DNA of 16,808 nt, taken from NCBI GenBank assembly GCA_002369495.1, contig DFFD01000084.1:1-16808 (forward strand). Direction: 5' to 3'. Made by a program: the position numbers and the translations under genes. This document shows, in pieces, positions 1 to 6,193 of the stretch. Under the pieces are notes generated by a model. The model made no database searches, had not been told where the DNA came from, and was given only the letters and a program-made list of their open reading frames with translations. Position 1 is the first letter of the stretch. Each line of letters begins with the position of its first letter. The stretch comes from Lachnospiraceae bacterium UBA3785. GTDB lineage: Bacteria; Bacillota; Clostridia; Lachnospirales; Lachnospiraceae.

Positions 1-310
1 AGGTGTAGAAGCCGGTGCACTCGAGAACGACGTCGATATCAAGATCTTTCCACGGAAGATCAGCAGCGTTCTTCTCGGCATAGATGGTGATCTCCTTGCC
101 GTCAACGATGATGGAATTGTCGGTGTAGGAAACCTTGTCATAGAGCTCGAACTTGCCCTGTGTGGAGTCATACTTAAGAAGGTGAGCGAGCATCTTCGGA
201 GAGGTAAGGTCGTTGATCGCGACGATCTCAAAACCTTCTGCTGTGTACATCTGACGGAAAGCCAGACGGCCGATACGACCGAAACCGTTAATTGCAACTC
301 TTACTGCCAT
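1..310 (-). CDS. gap: Glyceraldehyde-3-phosphate dehydrogenase, N-terminal part (runs off the left edge)
   Basis: This is the glycolytic enzyme that oxidises glyceraldehyde 3-phosphate to 1,3-bisphosphoglycerate with NAD+ and phosphate, in the cytoplasm. Only the first 103 residues are visible. The protein opens with [15 protein letters not shown], the NAD-binding Rossmann glycine motif at residues 8-15, and continues through the INDL segment and the ECTGF motif near residue 100 typical of type I GAPDH. The catalytic cysteine lies beyond the window. The ATG at 310-308 is preceded by a perfect AGGAGG at 320-325 with good spacing, so the start is secure. The gene has its own promoter about 60 bases upstream. 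The usual downstream partner pgk would be outside the window and cannot be checked. Confidence 0.97.
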   Translation of the reverse strand, partial: MAVRVAINGFGRIGRLAFRQMYTAEGFEIVAINDLTSPKMLAHLLKYDSTQGKFELYDKVSYTDNSIIVDGKEITIYAEKNAADLPWKDLDIDVVLECTGFYT

Positions 311-369
311 AATCTAAATCCTCCTGTGATTTAATTTGGAACTTTTTTCAGGGTTTTTACCCTCTCTAT

Positions 370-398
370 ATTGTACTCAAAGATAACCAAAAACACAA
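370..398 (-). promoter_or_regulatory. Probable gap promoter
   Basis: On the minus strand a -10 box TACAAT (370-375) follows a weak -35 box TTGTGT (393-398) at exactly 17 bases. Transcription would start near 363-364 and give a leader of about 50 bases. The predicted 5' end coincides with a small hairpin, AGGGT-AAAA-ACCCT (350-363). The -35 match is only three of six, so the assignment rests mainly on the -10 box and spacing. Confidence 0.55.
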
Positions 399-427
399 GA
401 TTTTTTTCAGTATTTCTATAGCAAATT

Positions 428-1231
428 TTAACGTATCATCACGAAACGCGGCTCATGCTTTACAAAATACACATAATGTGTAAACCCGCAGCTCCTGAGG
501 ATCCCGCAGGCCTCGTCAAAACCGTACCCGAGATAGGCCGGCTTGTGCGCGTCCGAGCCGATCGTCACCATCGTTCCGCCGAGCTCTCTGTAACGCTTCA
601 GGACCGCCGGGTGCGGGTTCGGAAACCCGAGATGCTTCCTGAGGCCGCAGGTGTTGCACTCGAGCGCGATGTTGTACCTTACAAGAAGCTTCAGGATCTC
701 GTCGATGATATCGGAAAAAGCCCGGTAGCTGTACTCTTTCGCCCGCCGCTTCCCGTAACGAATCACATAATCGAGGTGCCCCAGGCTGTCAAAATCGTGA
801 AATGCCTTCACATCCTCGTAGAGATCCTCAAAATATTCCCTGAAAACCTCCGCGTCACTCCGCCCCTCAAACGTTTCCGGGTAATAGGGGTCTTTATTTC
901 CGACCAGATGCTGGGACCCGATGGCAAAGTCAAACGGATGCTCCGCAAGAAGCTTTGCGTAGCGCGGACCGAGGTGCGGCTGCAGGCCGAGTTCTACTCC
1001 CATCAGGATATCCATCTTTCCCCGGTATTTCTGCCGCAGGCGTCTGATATCTGTCTCGTAGCGGTTCACGTCGAAATCGAATTCCAGCCCGTCCACCGGG
1101 TAATCCCAGTCGATATGGTCGGTAAAGCACAGAACGCGGATCCCTTCTCTGGCCGCGGCCTGGGCAACGTCTTCCATCTTCGCTTCGGAGTCGGTCGAAT
1201 AGCTGCTGTGCACATGGATGTCGATCTTCAA
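428..1231 (-). CDS. PHP-domain phosphoesterase, histidinol-phosphatase (HisJ/HisK) type
   Basis: This 267-residue protein is a PHP-superfamily metal-dependent phosphoesterase, most like the histidinol-phosphatases that dephosphorylate L-histidinol phosphate in histidine synthesis. The metal ligands of the family are visible in order: H6 and H8 in DIHVHSS, D38-H39 in FTDH, E80 in GVELG, H108 in GSQH, H152 in GHLDY and D226/H228 in GSDAH. Its length matches the family. The start is a TTG at 1231-1229 that overlaps the TGA stop of mnmA as TTGA. A strong GGGAGGAGG at 1241-1249 lies inside the last mnmA codons, which supports this start and translational coupling. No histidine genes are nearby, so the true substrate could be another phosphate ester. 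There is no clear terminator before gap. Confidence 0.88.
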   Translation of the reverse strand: MKIDIHVHSSYSTDSEAKMEDVAQAAAREGIRVLCFTDHIDWDYPVDGLEFDFDVNRYETDIRRLRQKYRGKMDILMGVELGLQPHLGPRYAKLLAEHPFDFAIGSQHLVGNKDPYYPETFEGRSDAEVFREYFEDLYEDVKAFHDFDSLGHLDYVIRYGKRRAKEYSYRAFSDIIDEILKLLVRYNIALECNTCGLRKHLGFPNPHPAVLKRYRELGGTMVTIGSDAHKPAYLGYGFDEACGILRSCGFTHYVYFVKHEPRFVMIR

Positions 1232-2283
1232 AGTATTGTTCCTCCTCCCAGTATATATCCGTCCCTGTAAAATACCGCCGCCTGCCCCGGCGTCACCGCC
1301 CTCTGCGGCTCGGCGAACTCCGCGCGGATCAGGTCTCCTTCCCGAAAGATCCTCGCATCCGCCCCTCTGTGGTTATAGCGGATCTTTGCCCTCACAAGTT
1401 CTCCGTCCGTGACCGCCTCTTCCGCCATCCAGGAGACGTCTCCGGCCCTCAGGGAAAATGAAAACAGCGCCTCATTGTCCGTGATCACCACCTCGTTTGA
1501 CGCCGGACGAAGCTCTTTCACGAAGACCGGATGCCCCATCGCGAGTCCCAGGTGCTTCCGCTGGCCGACCGTGTAGTGGATAAGGCCCCGGTGGCGGCCG
1601 AGGATCCTGCCGTCCTCATCGACAAAATTGCCGGGTTCGGCCTCTCTCCCGCCGTAGCGCTCGATGAAGCCGGCGTAATCATCGTCCGGGATGAAGCAGT
1701 TTTCCACACTGTCCGGCGTATTGGCTGCCGGAAGCCCCGCTGCTGCTGCGATTGCCCGGATCTCTTCCTTGAGATACCCGCCGAGCGGCATGACGGTCCT
1801 TGAAAGCTGCTCCTGCGAGAGGCGGTAGAGCGCATAGGTCTGGTCCTTTGACCGGTCTCCTTCGCGCTTTGCCTCCGCGAGCGTATAACGTCCGTTCGGC
1901 AGTTGCAGGACGTGTGCGTAATGGCCGGTGGCGACATGATCCGCCCCGAGCCGGTCGGCGGTTTCAAGGAGGCTTTTCCATTTCACCTGACGGTTGCAGA
2001 TGATGCAGGGATTCGGCGTTCTTCCCGCCTCATATTCGGACACAAAACGGTCCACGACCTCTCTCCGGAAGACTTCCGCGTAATCCACGGTGACATGCGG
2101 TATCCCGAGGAGATCGGCGATTTTCTTCGCTTCATTTGCCGCGGCAAAGTCCCGACCGGCATTTTCGCGCCAGGTCCGCATTGTGACCCCGATTGCGTCC
2201 CAGCCGTCTTCCTTCAGAAGAAGCGCAGCCACCGAACTGTCGACACCGCCGGACATGCCGACGACGATCTTTCCTTTTTTCAT
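1228..2283 (-). CDS. mnmA: tRNA-specific 2-thiouridylase MnmA
   Basis: MnmA (TrmU) thiolates uridine 34 of tRNA Lys, Glu and Gln, adenylating the base with ATP and receiving sulfur from a persulfide relay. The 351-residue protein shows the PP-loop motif GMSGGVDSS near residues 9-17. It has the NPCIICNRQVKW segment, whose Cys96 aligns with the catalytic nucleophile, and Cys196 in DSVENCFIP, which aligns with the persulfide cysteine. The C-terminal beta-barrel regions follow. A start ten codons upstream is possible, but the ATG at 2283-2281 has a perfect AGGAGG at 2291-2296 with 7-base spacing, so I chose it. Its stop overlaps the start of the PHP phosphoesterase gene. A terminator-like hairpin separates it from the upstream xerD-like gene, and I see no convincing promoter of its own. 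Confidence 0.96.
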   Translation of the reverse strand: MKKGKIVVGMSGGVDSSVAALLLKEDGWDAIGVTMRTWRENAGRDFAAANEAKKIADLLGIPHVTVDYAEVFRREVVDRFVSEYEAGRTPNPCIICNRQVKWKSLLETADRLGADHVATGHYAHVLQLPNGRYTLAEAKREGDRSKDQTYALYRLSQEQLSRTVMPLGGYLKEEIRAIAAAAGLPAANTPDSVENCFIPDDDYAGFIERYGGREAEPGNFVDEDGRILGRHRGLIHYTVGQRKHLGLAMGHPVFVKELRPASNEVVITDNEALFSFSLRAGDVSWMAEEAVTDGELVRAKIRYNHRGADARIFREGDLIRAEFAEPQRAVTPGQAAVFYRDGYILGGGTIL

Positions 2284-2321
2284 GCTGCCGCCTCCTTTTT
2301 TATACAAATGCAATATGGCAG

Positions 2322-2361
2322 TAAAACAGGACAGCTGCGCATAAAAAGCACTGCTGTCCTG
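2322..2361 (-). terminator. Intrinsic terminator after the xerD-like gene
   Basis: The minus strand carries CAGGACAGC paired with GCTGTCCTG (9 bp). After one A-A mismatch there is an inner GTGC/GCGC stem with a TTTTTAT loop, and the hairpin is followed by TTTTA. It begins four bases after the xerD-like TAA stop. The U tract is short, so some read-through into mnmA is plausible. Confidence 0.75.
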
Positions 2362-2365
2362 CCAA

Positions 2366-3253
2366 TTATCCTCTCGGATGCGCCTTGTCGTACACGTCGC
2401 GCATCTTTCCCAGATTGAGATTAAGATAGATCTGCGTTGTGGAGATATCCGAATGCCCGAGCATCTCGGATACGCTGCGAAGGTCGGCGCCGTTCTCGAT
2501 CATATGCGCTGCGAAACTGTGGCGCAGCATGTGCGGCGTGATCTCATGCTCGATGCCGGCTTCCGCCGCGTAGCCCTTCAGGATTTTCCAGAATCCCTGC
2601 CGGCTCATCGGCTTTCCGGAAATGTTCATGAACAGGAACCGGCACTCGTCCGCTCCGGGAAATGCGCTTCTCCCCTCGTTCAGGTAGTCCAGGAGCGCTG
2701 TGCGGGCTGCATTTCCGAACGGGATCGCCCTCTCTCGCATCCGGTCGCGGCATGTGATGTAGCCGACCGTCATGTTGACGTCCGAGAGAGACAGTCCGAT
2801 CAGCTCGGATACACGTATCCCTGTCGCATAGAGAAGCTCGAGCATGGCACGGTCGCGCAGGCCCTTGGGCGATTTGCCGTCCGGCATGGACAGCAGCGAC
2901 GCGACCTCCTCCACGGACAGAATATCCGGAAGCTTCTTCTCGATCTTCGGCGCCTTGACTTCGTCTGCCGGATTGCCGGCGATCAGTCCCTGCTTTAAGA
3001 GATAATAGAAAAATGTCCGTGTCGACGCAATCGTCCTTGAAATGGTCGTCGGAGCATACTGCTCCCTCTCCATACTGAGGACATAGGCGTTGAGGTCGGT
3101 AACGGTCACATCCCGCCAGCTTGTGATGCCTGCCACATCATTCAGATACCGGCTGAGCTTTTCGAGATCTCTTTTATATGACAGCTCCGTGTTCGGCGAA
3201 GATTTCTTCGTCTTGCGCAGATAACTTATAAATTTTTGAATTGCTTCTTCCAT
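2366..3253 (-). CDS. xerD: XerD-like tyrosine recombinase with an altered active-site hairpin
   Basis: This 295-residue protein is a tyrosine recombinase of the XerC/XerD family, which resolves chromosome dimers at dif. The N-terminal SAM-like core-binding domain spans about residues 1-85 and the catalytic domain about 105-290. Visible catalytic residues are R147 in ATGIRVSEL, H241 and R244 in HMLRHSFAAH, H267 in LGHSD and the nucleophile Y276 in TTQIY. The protein ends in AHPRG, as XerD proteins do. The beta-hairpin that normally reads GKGNKER and supplies the catalytic lysine here reads CRDRMRER (168-175) and has no lysine. The start at 3253 has GAGAGGA upstream with 7-base spacing. It is transcribed alone from a strong promoter through a structured leader. 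It could be the housekeeping XerD or a paralogue. Confidence 0.88.
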   Translation of the reverse strand: MEEAIQKFISYLRKTKKSSPNTELSYKRDLEKLSRYLNDVAGITSWRDVTVTDLNAYVLSMEREQYAPTTISRTIASTRTFFYYLLKQGLIAGNPADEVKAPKIEKKLPDILSVEEVASLLSMPDGKSPKGLRDRAMLELLYATGIRVSELIGLSLSDVNMTVGYITCRDRMRERAIPFGNAARTALLDYLNEGRSAFPGADECRFLFMNISGKPMSRQGFWKILKGYAAEAGIEHEITPHMLRHSFAAHMIENGADLRSVSEMLGHSDISTTQIYLNLNLGKMRDVYDKAHPRG

Positions 3254-3331
3254 TCCACGATCCTCTCAAGATGAGTAATCGCAAAAAGCAATCCACCCTC
3301 CAAAGATGCAAAAACCTGTCTGCCGCGAAAC

Positions 3332-3382
3332 CGCTGTCCTTCTCACTCCCATTTAAGAAAAACAGCGTCCGCCTTAGCGGAC
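3332..3382 (-). other. Structured 5' leader of the xerD-like gene (two adjacent hairpins)
   Basis: Directly after the predicted transcription start, the RNA can form hairpin 1, GTCCGC-TAAG-GCGGAC (3367-3382). Hairpin 2 pairs 3355-3367 with 3332-3344 over 13 bp including three G-U pairs. The pairs that are G-U on the minus strand would be mismatches on the plus strand, which suggests an RNA made from the minus strand. Hairpin 2 takes up the TTTTT run (3358-3362) that follows hairpin 1, so an attenuator is conceivable. No known riboswitch class is recognised. Confidence 0.4.
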
Positions 3383-3389
3383 AACACCT

Positions 3390-3418
3390 ATTATAATGGA
3401 GAATTTACATAAATTCAA
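3390..3418 (-). promoter_or_regulatory. Promoter of the xerD-like gene
   Basis: A perfect -10 box TATAAT (3390-3395) is preceded at 17 bases by TTGAAT (3413-3418), four of six to the consensus -35 box. Transcription would start near 3383 and give a leader of about 130 bases before the ATG at 3253. It lies directly downstream of the terminator of the acetyltransferase cassette, so the gene has its own transcription unit. Confidence 0.8.
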
Positions 3419-3454
3419 ATACAAAAATCCGGTGTTTTACCCCCAAAAACCCGC

Positions 3455-3523
3455 AAAAAAACGGATTTCACAAGATGTTGGTTACCATAAAAATCCATCT
3501 ACCAAATCTTGATGCAATCCGTT
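3455..3523 (-). terminator. Long compound terminator after the acetyltransferase cassette
   Basis: On the minus strand, AACGGATT pairs with AATCCGTT (forward 3516-3523 and 3460-3467). Inside it CAAGAT pairs with ATCTTG, and inside that TTGGT pairs with ACCAA, closing an 18-base loop. Seven T residues follow (3455-3461). A second AT-rich stem (3532-3560, CTGAAA/TTTCAG core with one bulge) lies between the stop codon and this hairpin. On the plus strand the outer stem is followed by GTTTTG, a poorer U tract. Confidence 0.8.
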
Positions 3524-3578
3524 GTTTTGTACTGAAATAAATACAATCTTTTATTTTCAGCCGTTCAGGTCTTCATTT

Positions 3579-4742
3579 TCAGAAGAACATGCGGTTCCAG
3601 GTCGTCTTCTCGGTCGTCAGGGCGGAATAATGGACCAGGTCCTCGATCGTCGTCGTGAGGCCCGCGAAGACCACCACGTCGGGATGGATGCGGTCCATGA
3701 GGCGCTGGATATTGTCCTCGTCAAACTGGTGGACAAAGACGGATTTATTGAAGCTCTCCGCGATCCAGGGGAACATCTGCATCCAGATATAGCTGTCCCC
3801 GACGATCAGGATGTTGGGCTTCGAGGCGTCTTCCGTCTCGTAGCAGCGGCAGGAACGCCACGGATCGTTCGCCCTGTAGCCGATCTCATCAAACCAGCTC
3901 TGATGATTGTATGCGGTCGGCTCGCGGAGCGTGTAGGAAATGTCCTCCTCCTGGAACTTCTGGGCAAGGACAGTCTCGGACCGGGCAATGATCTCCACAT
4001 TGAAATCGTCGTCCCCCAGGATCTTCAGCGTATACTCCGGCATCACGGACTGGATCTGGTTCATAAGAGCCTTGTAGCCGATCAGTGTGCCCTGGGAATT
4101 CCAGTGGCTTCCCTCTGTGGATCGGTAGCATACCAGCCTCCCGGCAGCCGCGGCTTCCCTCAGCTCCGCATCTACCGCCGAAAAATGCAGTTCCGGATAG
4201 CGCTCCGCCAGCGTTCCCATGAGCGTTATTTCAGAATTCGGGGTGACCTGGGTGACATACCCTTCAAAGTTCTCCGAGTAAATGTCCACCTTGTAGGGGA
4301 ACGTGATCGCACAGAACTTCACGCCGTGGTCGGCAAAGAAATTGTTGATATCCTGAAGACGGCTGACGAACACTTTCGCCTCCTCATCCGACATCACGTC
4401 CTTGTGCGTGACGTTGTTCAGGATCAGGTCCTCCGCGTCCAGCGCATAGTACCAGTCGTTCATGATGAAGGCGCTGTCGCTGCGGAATTCGTTCAGGATA
4501 CCATAGGTGAGCCAGTTGTTGAATCGTTTGGCGATCGAGCGGCCGCCCGCGTTGTCGTTGATCCAGTTTTCAATCTCGGCGGTGAAACCCTTGTGAGGCG
4601 TAATCGTCTTCGGAGCCTGTGCCAGGATTCGGTTTTCGTCAGTCTCGACCTTGCCGCCCTCTTTGTCGGAGCAGACGAAAGGCAGCAGGAGCATCATGAA
4701 AAAAGCCAGCCCGAACAGTATATCGATGATCTTGTTTTTCAT
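3579..4742 (-). CDS. AlgX/AlgJ-like SGNH-fold acetyltransferase, membrane-anchored
   Basis: This 387-residue protein has an N-terminal hydrophobic segment (about residues 5-24) acting as a signal anchor, then an extracytoplasmic domain. The domain resembles the AlgX/AlgJ family, which transfers acetyl groups to exported polysaccharides in partnership with an MBOAT protein. The nucleophile motif GDSY (S317) and the histidine motif SHWNSQG (H213) are visible. The family usually has DxHW, but here the residues before the histidine are E210-G211-S212, so the expected aspartate is missing or shifted. The gene follows the MBOAT gene by 12 bases, with GGGAG at 4747-4751 as its ribosome site. This pairing is the best evidence for function. 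The substrate, such as exopolysaccharide or a wall polymer, cannot be told from the sequence. Confidence 0.8.
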   Translation of the reverse strand: MKNKIIDILFGLAFFMMLLLPFVCSDKEGGKVETDENRILAQAPKTITPHKGFTAEIENWINDNAGGRSIAKRFNNWLTYGILNEFRSDSAFIMNDWYYALDAEDLILNNVTHKDVMSDEEAKVFVSRLQDINNFFADHGVKFCAITFPYKVDIYSENFEGYVTQVTPNSEITLMGTLAERYPELHFSAVDAELREAAAAGRLVCYRSTEGSHWNSQGTLIGYKALMNQIQSVMPEYTLKILGDDDFNVEIIARSETVLAQKFQEEDISYTLREPTAYNHQSWFDEIGYRANDPWRSCRCYETEDASKPNILIVGDSYIWMQMFPWIAESFNKSVFVHQFDEDNIQRLMDRIHPDVVVFAGLTTTIEDLVHYSALTTEKTTWNRMFF

Positions 4743-4754
4743 TTTTCTCCCGCC

Positions 4755-6086
4755 TTAATATTTGAAATAGAGGAATGTCTGGAAGGTGCTGCTCATGACG
4801 ACCAGGATACTGACCGCCAGAATGGCCAGATAGCCGAGATCCCAGATCCGCTTTTCGCGCATCTTCTCGCCGAAGAAGTCAAACAGCGACGTCGACGCCA
4901 GGACAGACATAAAGAGGACGACGACATTCCGCTCGGACAGGAACCAGCGGAGCGTGAACCCGGAGTTGCCGGTCGTGCCGATACCGAACAAGGTCGGAAG
5001 AAAGGCCATGCCGGCGCTAAGGTCCTCAAAATAGAAGAACACCCAGCCGATCACAATCACAAAGAGCGTGATCAGATGCCTCAGCGTATCCGGCAGCTTC
5101 ACGGAGGTATGTTTTCCGAAGAATCGCTCGATGCACAGGATCAGGCCGTTCCAGGCGCCCCACACGATATAGTTCCAGGTTGCGCCGTGCCAGAAGCCGG
5201 CGATCAGGAACGTCACGAAGAGGTTGACGTAGGTGATGCCGGAGCGGCTGCCGCCGATCGGAATGTAGACATAGTCTCTTAAGAAGCTGGACAGCGAGAT
5301 GTGCCACCGTCTCCAGAAATCCGTGAGCGAGACCGCCGTGTAAGGGTTGTTGAAGTTCTCCTTGAAATCAAATCCGAACATTTTTCCGAGGCCGATCGCC
5401 ATATCCGTATAGCCCGAAAAATCGAGGTAGAGTTGCAGCGTAAAGGAAATGATCCCGAGCCAGGAGAGCGCCGGCGACGTGTTGGTCAGCGAGAGGATAT
5501 CGTGGGCGATCACGCCGATCTGGTCCGCGAGCAGCACTTTCTTTCCGAGGCCGACGGAAAAGCGGCGCACGCCCTCCGCGAAGCGTTCAGAGGAAAACTC
5601 GGGCAGCTTCAGCTGTCTCTCGATGTCCGCATAGCGCGCGATCGGACCTTCCACGATCTTGACGAAGAAAGAAAGGTAAAGCGCGTACCGGAAAAAATCC
5701 TTCTCGGCTTTTACCTTGCCGCGGAACACATCGACCTGGTAGGAAATAGCTGAGAGGGACATGAAGGAGATGCCCAGGATGAATTTTGCGTATTTGAAAT
5801 AAATACGCAGAGCGACATTAAACACAATGACAGCCGCCAGGAGAATTCCGGAAAGCTTTTTCCTGTCTCCCCGCATGCTGCCGACTGCAAGTCCGGCGAT
5901 GTAATTGACGAGGATGATGATGCCAAGCACCGGAAGCGCAGAGACGTCAGCCCAGGAATAGAAAACGAGCGACGCCGCCAGCAGAACATAAACGCTCAGC
6001 TTCGGTGCAATCAGCCTGACCGGCACGTAGAGGACCAGGGTGCCGAGCAGGAAAATGAAAAGAAATGCATTTGTCGAAAAGCCCAT
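4755..6086 (-). CDS. MBOAT-family membrane O-acyltransferase, AlgI type
   Basis: This 443-residue polytopic membrane protein belongs to the MBOAT family and most resembles AlgI, which moves acyl groups across the membrane for polysaccharide O-acetylation. The characteristic segments are present: ISYQVDVFRGK near residue 115, VEGPIARYADI near 145, DFWRRWHISLSSFLRDYVYIP with H262, and GFWHGATWNYIVWG with H300, the conserved active-site histidine. Many hydrophobic segments fill the rest. The start at 6086 has GAGGA at 6094-6098. With the AlgX-like gene downstream it makes a two-gene cassette. DltB is a relative, but no other D-alanylation genes are present. I see no convincing promoter between the rny terminator and this gene, so weak initiation or read-through may drive it. 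Confidence 0.93.
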   Translation of the reverse strand: MGFSTNAFLFIFLLGTLVLYVPVRLIAPKLSVYVLLAASLVFYSWADVSALPVLGIIILVNYIAGLAVGSMRGDRKKLSGILLAAVIVFNVALRIYFKYAKFILGISFMSLSAISYQVDVFRGKVKAEKDFFRYALYLSFFVKIVEGPIARYADIERQLKLPEFSSERFAEGVRRFSVGLGKKVLLADQIGVIAHDILSLTNTSPALSWLGIISFTLQLYLDFSGYTDMAIGLGKMFGFDFKENFNNPYTAVSLTDFWRRWHISLSSFLRDYVYIPIGGSRSGITYVNLFVTFLIAGFWHGATWNYIVWGAWNGLILCIERFFGKHTSVKLPDTLRHLITLFVIVIGWVFFYFEDLSAGMAFLPTLFGIGTTGNSGFTLRWFLSERNVVVLFMSVLASTSLFDFFGEKMREKRIWDLGYLAILAVSILVVMSSTFQTFLYFKY

Positions 6087-6143
6087 TTAATCTTCCTCAT
6101 ACAATGCTTCAAAAATCTAACTTTCTTAATTTATCACAATCCT

Positions 6144-6185
6144 AAAAAAAGAGGAAGAGTGATTTCCACTCTTCCCTTCTTTTTT
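6144..6185 (-). terminator. Intrinsic terminator of rny
   Basis: GGAAGAGTG pairs with CACTCTTCC (9 bp, loop GAAAT on the minus strand), followed by TCTTTTTTT. The A-rich 5' flank could extend the stem. The plus strand also shows a hairpin followed by a T-rich run, so the element looks bidirectional, though no plus-strand gene needs it. Confidence 0.9.
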
Positions 6186-6193
6186 ACTCTGAT

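Noticed and set aside
2284..2313. Upstream ten-codon extension of MnmA
   Set aside because: The extension includes the ribosome site codons themselves; the ATG at 2283 has perfect AGGAGG spacing and the normal family N-terminus.
2284..2326. Promoter for mnmA downstream of the xerD-like terminator
   Set aside because: TATAAA occurs directly beside the ribosome site, but it has a poor -35 box and wrong spacing and would place the start within the ribosome site.
3522..5282. A 586-codon open frame on the plus strand
   Set aside because: It lies antisense to the AlgX-like and MBOAT genes, whose products have clear family motifs. Its translation has no recognisable domain and its composition looks like reverse-complement coding sequence.
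6087..6143. Promoter for the MBOAT gene
   Set aside because: The region is AT-rich, but I found no -35/-10 pair with acceptable match and spacing.
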